From positions 62,001-126,000 of the forward strand of contig JAQGBZ010000004.1 of the NCBI GenBank assembly GCA_034687125.1: DNA of 64,000 nt. The letters are read 5' to 3'. The translations under genes were made by a program, and so were the position numbers. Source of the DNA: Neelides folsomi. Its lineage: Eukaryota; Arthropoda; Collembola; Neelipleona; Neelidae. The notes beneath the pieces were generated by a model. That model did not search any database. It was not told the origin of the DNA and was given only the letters and a program-made list of their open reading frames with translations. Positions 51,548-63,648 of the stretch are shown in pieces (position 1 is the stretch's first letter; the number at the start of each line of letters is the position of its first letter).

Positions 51548-54500
51548 ATCTTGGACTGTGTTCTTTACCATTGGAGGCGGAAGAATCTTTTTACAATGGA
51601 ATTCATTGAAAAGAGTTAATGAAGATCGAAGAAGCTGCTTTCGCAAACTACCCCAATTGGATCTAATTGACAAATGTGAGAGTGGTCAAAGTGTTAAAGA
51701 GGGGTTTGGTGCTTCCGGAAATTTATCGGGGATCTCTGTCAAACTGGATCCAGCGATGACCGCCACTTGGCAAACTCTCATTCCAGAGAATCCTTCCGAT
51801 CCGGGAGGCGACCCTTTAGAGACCCGGCCTGCTGAACGTCCCAACTTATTAAGAAACTCGGTTGAAAATTCATTAAATCATCTCAGCAAAGGAGCGCGGT
51901 ACAATAGAGTATCATGTGGAGAACAATTATGGAGGTTCGTGTATAATATTTTTTATTCCATATTTTATACCTGTATAGTAGAATTTAATTATGGTTAGTA
52001 TATGTATTATAATACTTATGTACAGGGTGTGTCAAAAGTTGCTTTCTTTTTTAAACAGACAATCGCATAAAAAGAAAGCAAATTTTTACCCACCCTGTAT
52101 TTGTAATGCTTAAAATCTTGATCAATTTAAGAAAATCTCAAGAATAAATTTTCCAGAGAATAGATCTAAGAAAATAATTCACGATTTGTTGTTTAGAATG
52201 TTTAGGGTTTAAGACCTTTAGGACCTTAGGAATTGAATCAAAGAATGTTGAATTATTTGAATGGAACGGGAGTCAGACAAGATTTAAATTAGTTTTAGTT
52301 GAAATTCGAGACAATTTCATGATCTATGTAAATAGTATGTATGTATTTGTACTTTTGTACATATTATGTAATAGTATTGGTCTACTCGAAAACACATTCA
52401 AGTATTTTCTTATGGTATTTTATTTTTTGAACCGGAACGGTCTGGAATTAACTGGAAGTTCGGGACAAGGTAAATTAACTAAATGTAAGAGTCAGACAAA
52501 CAACAAGGAATTAAATTGAATTGTGGAGATATATAATGTTCATACGATGGGTAATTGAATCTAACAATGAGGTTGACTCGAGTGAAAGAGTTTTGTGTTT
52601 TGGAGTGAAGGCGAGCGACTTTCTCATCTATTATTAGGGCGGTTTAATATTGATTCTTTGAAATGGATCTTCTTCCTTTTAAATTGATTTTTCTCTATTT
52701 TCTCTATTGAGGTTCTCTATTGAGGAGATGAGAGCAAAAGACCGTTCCTTTAGTGTCAATGAAAGTTAGCTTGAGTGGAAAGTTCTTTTACACTGAGAAT
52801 GCAACAGCACTCCTTTAATGATACTTCCATTTGCCAAATGCATGAAATAAAGATATGGGAAGAAAGAACATTGGCTCATTTCCAATATGATTGACAGGTT
52901 CTATTCTGGCAGAGTCGTCCGTAAAAAGAAACATGAGAACCGCAGAAGAATCTTTTTCAAGTCTGGTGAGGTCAATTCGGAACAAATCAATGTCGAAGAA
53001 AAGGGCCAAAGGTTAGTAGTACTAATCCCATCAAGGAGGATTCTTCAACTTTGTGCTAAATGTCTTAATATATTTTAAGGTTTATTGGAGATCTTTTCAC
53101 GACTCTGGTTGATGCTCGGTGGAGGGTCACGCTTTTCATATTTTCAATAAGCTATTTCCTTTCATGGTTAGGTAAGTACTTAAACCGGATTAAGCTCATC
53201 ATTCAATTTAATTTGAGGGTCAAGTGTGGTGGAAAGAATTTAGGTTTAATTCGCTCAATGTTCTTTTCTGTTCAAATAACGCTTATCTTCAATCTTTTAA
53301 TTCACGACCAAACGTTTTCTTTTATGATAATTTGATAAAACATAGTAATTTGATAAAACATGAGTTAATTCCATAAGGAATATTCATCATCATTAATAAC
53401 TACAATTAATTTTTGCCACATCCCTTCGATTTTTTAAAGAGCTCACACAAATTAGTTGATATATCTAAATACAATATTTATACGATATCACGCACACTAA
53501 ACCTAAACCAAAAGTTTTTTCCACATTTGTACTCATTTTATTTAATGACCAAGGTTTTTTATGTCAATTCAATGTCAAATTATCCTCCCTAATTTTTACA
53601 AATATTTGTAAGAGATTTAAAAAATAAACTTATTAAGAAAGTATATTTAAAACATTATTACCACGTATAATGTAAGTACAAAACACTTCAGTATCATTTA
53701 ATAATTTAATACATAAATATTTATGTATCAAAAACTCATTTTTACAATTATGCTATTTTATTCTGTAGTATCTGTAGTGTAATGTACGCCTATATGTACA
53801 TGCTTTAATTTTAGGTTAGCTGTGTAAGAGGTTTACTTAATTTAATTATATTTATATTGTGTTTTCCCCCTTTAGCAATTGGTTTTAATCTAAAGATAAT
53901 TATTTTTAATTGCTCATTATTTATTTAAACGGAAATATTTATTCATTAATAAATATTTCCGTTGGAGCACCTATTATGTTTATAATTGTCCTGAAGGCAA
54001 AATTGTCATAAAAGGCAAATGTAAAATGTAATAGCAAAAAGCTATTATAATTCAGGAATTAATTCTCTCAAAATCTTAAAAGATAATTTTGTATGATAAA
54101 AGGAATTTACACAATGTACATATTATACGAACATAAGCAAAATTGAGCAAAATCACATAATTATAATTTAATATCCAGAGGAAGTAAAAAAATAAGAATT
54201 TTACATTTTATTCAAGGATTTGCAACTATTTGGTGGGTCATTTTTTCTGCACATGGCGACCTTGCAAATTTCGGCGATCCAGATTGGAAACCGTGTGTTG
54301 TTGGGGTGCGGAGCTTTACTTCAGTCTTCCTCTTTAGTCTCGAAACTCAACATACTATTGGATACGGCTACCATCATATGACTGACAATTGTCCAGAAGC
54401 GATCGCAGTCCTCTGTGCTCAAAGCATTGCAGGGGTTCTTTTGGAAGCTTTAATGGTCGGTGTGGTTTTTGGTAGGTTTAAAATCCATAAGAGCTCATTT

Positions 54501-57500
54501 CTGCAGAAGAGCCCATTTCAATATAAATCATTTCAATATAAGATTTCCCATCTCAATATCTCCTTGATTCACAGCGAAGCTTTCTCGGCCAAAGAAGCGG
54601 TCTCAGACATTAATCTTTAGTCGCCATGCTGTGATTTGCCAACGGGATGGCCAACTCTGCCTCATGTTCCGTGTAGGAGACATGAGAAAGTCTCATATTC
54701 TCGAAGCTCATATCCGTGCTCAAGTGATCACAAAGAGGACTACAGCTGAGGGGGAAGTGATTCCCATTCATCAAGAAGAAATTAAGGTGAGTTGGAAAGA
54801 TAATAATTCCCCTTTCGCTCCTCAGTCCCAAGCTACCAACTTAAGGAATCAATTTTAATCAGACCAAAATCCCATCCAAATCAAAGTTGAAGATGAATTT
54901 GAAAAGATAAAACTTGGGAGTTTCCCTTTCCCTTCAATATTAAAACTTTTCACTAAAATTCATCTACAGAACTACTAATTATGTATGAGTTCTTCAATAT
55001 CTGACTAACATTATTGAAATAAAACTATACATAAGGATCGAGTGCGTTTGGATGAATATATACTAGACTATTTGTATTATTGAAAAACTTTAATTAATTC
55101 ACTTCAGACCTTTCATACTTATATGTATATCATTGAAGCTATAATTTATAGTACAATTAGTATATGTTAGTTATATTATTAGTAGAAAGCAAAGAGAGTA
55201 CAGATTTGTAAATGAAAGGTTTTTTACATAAGAAATACCTACGAATTTTAAAGAATGGATCTTTGTGGTTGAATGAACTGAAATGAGGGGGAAAGTTACA
55301 CCAAAATGAGCTTATAATTGGCATTTCCCTCTTGTTATAACTTTTGGCCAACTGCGTTCAAAAATGGAAATGGGATAATAAAGAAAATGAAAAGAACGAG
55401 GAAAATTATCTGGGAAAGCCGACAGCTGAATTGTGAAAGCCTATTAGGAATGTTCTCGTACTCGCAGTGAAGAGTAAATCATATTTAGAATGGAAAAAAT
55501 TCTCCAACTCCTTGGTCATTTCCCTAATACATGAAGGAACATTAGACAAAGATTTAAAATAATTGAGTTCTAAAAAGTTCAACATTATGCTAATGGTCGT
55601 TTTTAATTGTGCACATTTTCCAGTCCGAAAAATAAACCTTGTTTATACATACTTACAATAAATACATACTTATGTACGTTAACATATCTCGTAAGTATTT
55701 TTAACAAAATTGAGATAAAATCAATTATTATTTTCTCATCGTAAGCATAATTTATTTAGCTTAAAAAGCTTTTTCTTTGAGTTTTAATCATTGAAAAATA
55801 TCAACAAATATAGGTTAGGCTAGGTTAGGTTAAACAATACTTTTACATACATAATGTAGTATGTAATTTTATATGTACATACTATAATACATAATGTAAA
55901 AGTATTGTAAATGTGTTTTTGTATCTAAATCGAATAAGAGAGTGAGAATGAGAATGAAAAAAAAGAGTGTGACGCAAAGAGAGATCAATTGGGGTTTGAG
56001 TAAATAGGAAATGAATGAATGTTTAATGGTCTCAAAGGGATTGAAGGAAGTGATGATATTCAGGTTGGGGGGTTTGGAGAAGACGAGGATCGCATTTTAC
56101 TTTTCTGGCCAACAACAATAGTTCATCCGATCGACTCGGAGAGTCCTTTATACTCAATGTCAGCCAATGAATTACTCAAAGCAAAGTTGGAGGTGATTGT
56201 GGTAATGGAGGGAGTGGTGGAGTCAACGGGAATGACAACTCAAGCCAGGACCTCTTTTCTTCCAAATGAAATCCTCTGGGGTCATCGGTTCCATCAATTA
56301 ACTTCCTACAAGTCGGAATCGGGCCACCACATGTTCGACTTTGCCTTCTTTCACTCAACTTTCCCTGTAGAGACTCCCCTCTGCTCAGCTCAGGACTTGG
56401 ACCATATTCGAGATCTCAAGGCTGAAGGACTATCAGGTAACATAATAGAACTTTTTTAACCTACCTCCATTAACTATGCAAGTACCTCCATTAACTATAC
56501 ATCTAATCTAACATGTAACTCTACTACTAACTGTACAATATTAATTATTTAGAACCAGTTCAGTATTCACAGCTCTCTATGTGAAATATTAATTTTATTA
56601 TTCTTTTTTTCTTAAGTTAGACACAAGAAATCATTAAAAGAATCTATTTTGGAAAAATAGCTCAAATAAGAATCAAGTTCTTATAATATCATTAGACACT
56701 TTTGTGTGATCTGAATGTCTTTTTGGAACTATCGATGTCTTTATCGATTTATTGGTTCCCAAAAACAGTAATAGTTAATCATCAATTTCCTTTTCTTGAA
56801 ATAGTTTTCTGCTGTTTCTGCTTTCCTCATTGTTAAAGAGAATCGAAATACACGAATCGGGTTTCTAGGATGAATAGAACCTTGAGCTCACTCAGACTCA
56901 CACGATACCATTAATGATTAAAAACGGCTGTTTGCTCTCGATCATTATTGGGCTTTCACGTCAAATCCAGGATCAATTTTTACAATAAATTTTTGGCTAG
57001 GTATGCTTTTAATAATAGGAATCCCATATACCGATATCATATGTACTTACCCCTGTCCTACCACTCTTCCGACTTACTCTACGCGCTCCCGTTTTTAGTT
57101 TTTTTTACCAAAATTGATGCCCTGTACTATAAATGTAAGGTTCATGTCTTACTATAAACATTAAACTATTTTAACTAAAATAACCCAATATTATAATCCA
57201 AATTGAAAGTTTAGAGAAGTGGTCAATTATAAACAATAGCGTGCGGCCATTCAAACGTTTCCCTTTTCGCGGTCAAGCCAAATTGGCAATTCAGATGAAA
57301 GTTTCCGAGAAGACAATGTCGAGAGCAATTAAGATCGACTTAAAATTAAATGCCCTCAAGAAAAAATATTGCCATGTACACTTTATGGTTTTGGTAGGAA
57401 TAAGTTTTTGGGGGTAATAATTCAAATAATTGAGGTAATAAGACAAAAATTCACTTTAAACCACCTGGCGTCCGAGCTACTAATTATCTCTCTAATATGC

Positions 57501-60106
57501 TTGATCCTATTGTTGAACCATTAAATAGGAGCTTTCTAAAGGACATAAAATGGTGTTTTCAACAAGATTCAGCTCCTTCACACAAGGCGAAACCAGTACA
57601 GACTTGGTTGTAAAATTCAGTTCCCGACTTCATTTCAAAAGATGATTGGCCTTCAGGATCTCCCGATCTTAACCGCCTTGACTATTTTATTTTGGACAAA
57701 TTGCATACCGAGGTATGCTCAAAATCTCATAAGTTTGGAGAGTCTCAAAAAATCTTTGAAGAAAAAGTGGACGAAATTCCCCATGGATCAAGTGCGTAAG
57801 TCTACTGAAGATTGGATCCATAGAGTCACAGCCTGTGTGAAGAACAAAGGCACCCATTACCAATAAACTATATCATACTTTAATCTCTATCTATTGAGGT
57901 TTAATTTAGTATTTAACTTTTGGAAAAAGAACTTTTTTACAAGCACTATTTTAAAGTCGGAAGAATGGTATGACACGGATATGTATATATGCTTAAGAGA
58001 CTTAAGACAAAAAACGTTATACTATATTTATATTACATACAAATGTATGTAGTGATATATTACTATATTTTATTTCAGCCCGGAAAGGACGTGAGTTTGA
58101 ATGAACCGCTAAAATATTATTGAAAATGCTCATGATGGGGCTTACACGGTAACTTGCACAAGAGTCCTGGGCCCAATATATGCATTTTCAATATTATTTT
58201 AGCGGTTCGTTCAAACTTACGTTCTTTCCGGGCTGAAATAAAAAATAATATCGGTATACTCAATATTTACGATTTATAATTATTTAACATAGATATAACA
58301 TATTGATATATATATATTGATTTTGATCAAAAAGATAATTTCAAAAAATTAATTAGTAAAAAATTTTATGCCGAATTTATTTTTAATATCATTTTATAAT
58401 GTTTAAATATCCGTTTAAATAAATTAGTCATGATATAACAATAATATTTAACATTCATACGTAAACAAATATTTTAAATTTTATATTGAGAATATCAACA
58501 ACATAAATACAATTTCATAAATTTTTTGTAAGTTTACTGATATTTATTTTGTGAGGCTACGTATTATGATTAGAATGATTACCTTGTACATATTATTATA
58601 GATATTAATACTGTATAAATACTATTACCTGTACTTGCTGGGAAATTACTGTCAATCAATCCAGGTATCTACTTAATAAAACAACATGTCCGTCTTTGAC
58701 ATTGAAAACTTTAATAAGAATAGATATACTTACTTAAATAGGAAAATACCTTTTTCGCAATCTTGAGCAACTTGGGCAAATTTTTAAGTAATAAAATGTA
58801 CAATTTTGCGATTAGTGTCTTCAGTCTCTTAAATAAAAGTGAAATTGAATTTAAATGAGCGTTTTAATATTATATTACACACCGTACTCGTTCAGGACTC
58901 GAGCTTCGTATTTATGCTTTTCCCCGAACCTATGTATGGTTTAGAATTTAAGTACGTTAATAGTTGAAAGATATTAATTTTAACACTAAAGATAATTTAA
59001 GGTTCTCAATTTACTAAATGTCAATATTGTTATTTACTCATTGTCTGCAAAAATTAACCAAATATTAATTTCAAATCTACATACTCCATCTTCATTATTA
59101 TCTTAGAGCACATTGGGCAAAATTTCAACAAAATTTCAATTGGATTTCCCTATTATTTTCATTTGGGACTTATAGGAGGGTTTGACTTCAACTTGCCCTT
59201 CCACTTGAAACCCTTAGTAACTTCTATCGGGCAAGAGGATGCTGGAGTGGGAGTCTCAAAAAGCATGACTCATCTTGGTTACATAAGACTCAATGATATC
59301 GAATATTCTTGCCTTTTGCGAACCTTTCGCGCATCCGCACTCACTTCTCGTGCAACATTTCACAAACCAAGAGGAAGAACACAAGAAGAGACTTCCTGAA
59401 AGTAGATTAAGGTTTCTCTTGCCGTGCCCCTTGCCATCAAGAGGAAGCTCAAGTCAAGAGGAAGATTCCTAAAACTCTCTATTCCCTATGTGTTCTAAGA
59501 TAATAATGGCACTGTATATATACCAATATTACTCTTATTCTATTAACTATAATGTCGGACATTACATTGACTATTGATTAATTCCAATTAAATAAATAGT
59601 TTTCTTTCAAAGCAGTCAGTTAGTGTTTATTTGTATTGACTCAAGGTTCGTATAAATTAGCAATAGGTTTAACCTTTTCAGCAACAAAAATTCAATATTT
59701 ATAAATAGTCCTTGATGATATAAAAGTCGTAATTGGGTAATTTGTATTTAATTAAGGTCGAGAAATCATTTCGTCATTAGGTTCGAGTAAAGGAGTAACA
59801 ACCACCACGACCGCAACTGCCACAACGAGTCCTCCAGGAAGTACGAGCGACAACGAGAAGGATCAAGTCATTTGTGCTCCAATGGCCATTCTTGGTGATC
59901 TTTTAGATGAAAAGACAGATGATGAAAAATGCAATAAACCACACAGAGCTCCGCTCACCACTTTCAACATCATCCAAGGGGAAGAAGAAAGCGACTTTGA
60001 TTTCGAGGAAGATGACGATGATTACAACGAGTCATTACGGAGAAACATGGACATTTGTTTGAATTCCAACAGTTCGGATAGCTTGACTTCTGAGTCCAAT
60101 GTTTGA
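51548..60106 (+). CDS. Inwardly rectifying potassium channel (Kir/Irk family), 5' end unresolved
   Basis: Exons: 51548-51934, 52898-53011, 53080-53171, 54217-54471, 54575-54786, 56064-56436, 59757-60106; all phases agree and give at least 593 residues. Order: long N-terminal tail; [11 protein letters not shown] slide-helix lead; TM1 ([14 protein letters not shown]); pore with selectivity filter TIGYG at 54354-54368; TM2 ([20 protein letters not shown]); the PIP2-binding [12 protein letters not shown]; cytoplasmic Ig-like domain with [22 protein letters not shown] and [20 protein letters not shown]; acidic tail. The extracellular Cys pair (KPC and DNC) of the family is kept. The rectification-controller position in TM2 is Glu. 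The last residues SNV form a class I PDZ ligand. The first visible exon has a strong acceptor and no in-frame ATG before 51756 (MTATWQ), so a further 5' exon is likely. Which Irk paralogue it is cannot be told. Confidence 0.92.
52021..52099. mobile_element. 79-nt MITE with TACAGGGTG ends
   Basis: Palindromic element in Kir intron 1. It reads TACAGGGTGTGTCAAAAGTT from the left and TACAGGGTGGGTAAAAATTT from the right; both arms continue into GCTTTCTTTTT. The CAGGGTG ends next to TA are typical of Tc1/mariner MITEs. It has no coding capacity. Confidence 0.8.
55811..55833 (+). repeat. TTAGG-like short repeat
   Basis: Reads TAGGTTAGGCTAGGTTAGGT: three to four TTAGG-type units with one change, directly before a hairpin (55835-55907). 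Confidence 0.5.
55835..55907. repeat. Inverted repeat / hairpin, 73 nt
   Basis: The left arm CAATACTTTTACATACATAA pairs with a right arm ending ATAATGTAAAAGTATTG, with a few mismatches and a short AT loop. It lies in the Kir intron 54787-56063. Possibly a small MITE. Confidence 0.65.
57241..57866 (+). pseudogene. Degenerate Tc1/mariner transposase remnant
   Basis: Broken reading frames, with stops and shifts, in the Kir intron 56437-59756. Recognisable pieces: a helix-turn-helix-like [20 protein letters not shown] near the start, then [35 protein letters not shown] and LDYFILDKL from about 57555 to 57710. The SPDLN.LDY block with its preceding W/P motif is the C-terminal catalytic signature of mariner-type transposases. 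In-frame stops (for example about 57611) and lost frame show the copy is dead. The central catalytic part and clear terminal repeats were not found. Confidence 0.85.
58071..58240. mobile_element. Foldback MITE, 170 nt, 60-nt arms
   Basis: Near-perfect inverted arms (58071-58130 and 58181-58240) begin TATTTCAGCCCGGAAAG on both strands and stay paired over about 60 nt with only a few mismatches. The 50-nt loop is unrelated. A TA at each end suggests a Tc1/mariner target duplication. It sits about 200 nt after the mariner transposase remnant in the same Kir intron. Confidence 0.85.
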
Positions 60107-60516
60107 ACCTCTTAGTTAATTAGATGTTTCAAGTTTCATCAATGCATTGATCTCATCCCAAATAGAATCCAGCAGTGTTGTATTTAAACAAACAAACCAT
60201 CACATCTTGGTTAAGTTCAAATCCGGAAAGGGAGAGAAGAAACGAAATGGCAAAGAGAGAAAGAAGTTGGCTCTTAAATTAATTATTAATTAATTAAAAT
60301 TAATTCAAAAGATTTTAATTCAAAAGGTCATAAAATTATGTTCTCAACTTTAATTGACATTTTTTACGTATCAACTATGTAATAATATATTTATCATACA
60401 AACATTTCTAGTATGGCAAATTTAAATTTAGGTTTTAATTGTAATTTGTAATGCCTTAAATTCATGTAATTTAAAGATTAAAAGGTAATATTAATACATA
60501 CCTATAAGTGTACTTA

Positions 60517-60595
60517 TACAGGTGGTCATAAGTATCTTTATTTTTTATATGATTGTATTATTTAAAAAAGAAAGATACTTATGGCCCACCCTGTA
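60517..60595. mobile_element. 79-nt MITE with TACAGG(G)TGG ends
   Basis: The left end reads TACAGGTGGTCATAAGTATC; the right end on the opposite strand reads TACAGGGTGGGCCATAAGTATC. Arms continue as TTTATTTTTT and TTTCTTTTTT. It has the same length and the same outer motif as the element at 52021-52099, but a different inner sequence. Confidence 0.8.
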
Positions 60596-62302
60596 CTACA
60601 AGTTTAATTGAACCTTTATGATAATTATCACATTGTCGCTCATGTGGTCCCAATCATTCCGCCTTTATTCTATCCAGATGAATCTCTTTAATATTAAATA
60701 TTTAAGTAGTTGAAAAACAAATGAAGATTTGTGAACAAAAATAAGGAAGTTTTAAATCCAATTTGATAAAATTTACCTTCATAATTATTCAATATCATAT
60801 CATATTGCGCTTCCTTACATACCGAGTTAATCCAATCCGAATTACTGATAATGTTTAAGTATAGGATGGTTTCTATAATTAACGAAATGTTAGCCTTTAA
60901 ATATTTGACTTACTTTTTAGATGCCGGATGGTTTCATTATTCAAATAAATCACCTTACAAATATTATGTATTTAAAATCTATTAAACATGCGACCATTTG
61001 TCGAACATAAAGTAATTGCTTCATCAATAAACAAAAAGCATTACATTTTTAATATAAATTTATGTATAATATTACAAAGACAACTTTATTAGTCAAATCT
61101 TACAAAAGTTGAATCCTTAAATGCATTAATTTAAAAATATTGGCAAATGAGCAATCTGAATTTTGAAAAATGCAGCGTGTTTTTTTGTAAAATTATATTC
61201 AGCCAAAAATAATTTTGTAAAAATTATTATTTATTCATTATGCCAAAGGTATTTTTTGAACAAATTGATCCGAATCAGGAATTTGTTACAAATGTTAAAT
61301 GTCTAATTTAAATATTATGATAAAAAGTAAATGTATGATGTTTTTACTACTTTATATAATTAATTACTACCTAAATAGTTATATATTAGGATAATTAAAA
61401 ACAACATTAATACTAGAGCCTACTCAACATAATATTATTAATATTAATGGTATATACATACATACTTATAAAAATAGGTACATGTGTACCATATATAACA
61501 TTTTAAAACATAATTTTAATTTAATAAATTAATTGTAATTATTATATAGAGGTAAGTTGAAAAAATACGTGTACAGTACTTTCTTGCCCAATGACGCCAA
61601 TATTTATGTTACATAAATCATTTAACTGCTAGATCAATTAAAGTGATTTTTAAAATCTATGATATTACAGATATTTACTAAATTATACTTACCTTTATAT
61701 ATTAGTAATTACAAATAATATTGACAATTAATAAAAAATGATTATTGTTATCAATTTAAATAAGATAAGAAATTACATACATATATGGTACGTTATTGTA
61801 GAAGCTTATACTTAATATACAGTACTTTGTAAATGCTAATAGCTAACAAGTATATTGAAGTATATTGAACATTAAGAATCTTATAATCTCTACATTAAAG
61901 TACATTAGATTTTACGAGAATGAATTTAACATTGCAAATAATAATTAATTTACCTGTGAATTGCAACAAGTACCTTCAAAATTACCTTACTAAATTAGTT
62001 ACTTAATAAATAAAAGTAACAGTATGATACTTTAACACAGGATCCCTATTCCCATCACTTTCGGTTTTGTAATTGACTTTCAGCGTCGATTGCTCTCCGG
62101 TGGACAATTGGGGAATAGGGCTCATAAGGTTCCGCTATGCTTGATATAAATAACAATATTAACCTAGCCTAACAAAGTACGTAATAATTTAAGGGTTAAA
62201 TGTTTTAACAAAAACACAACGGTTACTGAAAACTGAAAAAGTTTTATTCATTTTAATTTTTAAGCTATACGAGGGATGAATGTTAAATAAGAAAGATATA
62301 GG

Positions 62303-62421
62303 CTTCCACTTAATAAGTAAACATAGGGAGTATCAAACTATGCGAAAAATAACAAAAATTTCTATGGATTTCCATATCATTTTCAATATCCCTATGCTTA
62401 CTTATTAAGTGGAAACATTAA
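62303..62421. repeat. Foldback element with CTTCCACTTAATAAGTAA arms
   Basis: The left arm CTTCCACTTAATAAGTAAAC (from 62303) continues through CATAGGGAG. The right arm (62385-62412, opposite strand) reads TCCACTTAATAAGTAAGC and continues CATAGGGATATTG. A partial extra copy of the TTCCACTTAAT unit follows the right arm (to about 62425). No ORF. Confidence 0.75.
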
Positions 62422-63574
62422 GTGGAAGCATATTCAAAGAATGAGCTCCCCATACAAAGTCAATATTAAAATAAGTACATACTGTACATAAATTTAATTA
62501 AATAAATTAGATACATTTATTTGCCTTTACGATGATCCACATTATGTAAATCTCTTAAGCTGAATCTGAACAAGTGTCTTATTTAATGCATTGATCGCAT
62601 CATCTTATATAATTATGTATGAACCAAAAGTCATGTTGAGTGATTGCATACTGATTATAATTATATCATGATTTAAAAGTTATTATTTTGCCAGACAATT
62701 TAACGAATACATACATATAGTGGAGATTAAATCTGAGAGAACATTGTGATAAGATGACGAGAGAAACAAGGTATAAGTGTATGTGTATGTAAATATATTA
62801 TCAATTAATAAAGTGAATATCGAATATAAAAGATATTATTACATTCATGTATCTTAACCAATTACTTAATTTATACGCACCACTAAATTGATAATTAAGT
62901 TGATAATTTTAAGCAATAATAACGTTATTAAAGCAATATAGTTAATATGTGTCTTATTGCATGATACATTATGTATGCAATACCTTCTTATACCCGAACT
63001 TATACCCATTGTATAGATAACTATTATTATCTATAATTATAATCATGATTAATAACATGTGTACTAAATAAAATTGAACAATAAATTGTTACAAAGTTGA
63101 ATATTTAGTTTTTAGTTTCGGAAATTTATTTTATTCATAAAATGCATAAAGGCAGAAAACATTAAGCGCTGGAATTAAATTTCATTGTTCTATCTCTAAA
63201 TCATAAGGACGGCAAATTGTTAAGAATTGAGATTTATGAGTTTAAAATTAGGGCAATTAGACTGATCTTTCCATTTTATCCCTGATCATGAAATACTTAT
63301 TTAAAACATTTCGTAAAGCCTTTGTTAATTTTTTTTACTTTGATCTTTGAATGGAGATTCATTTGAAAATAATTGGCAATTTAACTATAAATAATAAACC
63401 AGTTAACTGACCAACTGCCTTTGAGTGATGAATATAATTTACATGCATAATCAAAACTAGATAAATAATAACAAAGAAGCGACAAATGGCAAATATCATT
63501 AATAATCATACAAGGTTTTTTACTTAACTGCAGAGAACGAAAATATGGTCAGATTTCCTATGATACAATGTAAA

Positions 63575-63648
63575 TCAGCTCAGATTGGGATCTGAGCTAA
63601 TTCAGCTCAGATATTTCAGCTCAGATTAATAACGTCAGCTCGGATTGA
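63575..63648. repeat. Clustered TCAGCTCAGAT motif, direct and inverted copies
   Basis: Four direct copies of TCAGCTCAGATT or near variants (TCAGCTCGGATT in the last), plus one inverted copy ATCTGAGCT, within 75 nt. Spacing is irregular. Confidence 0.8.
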
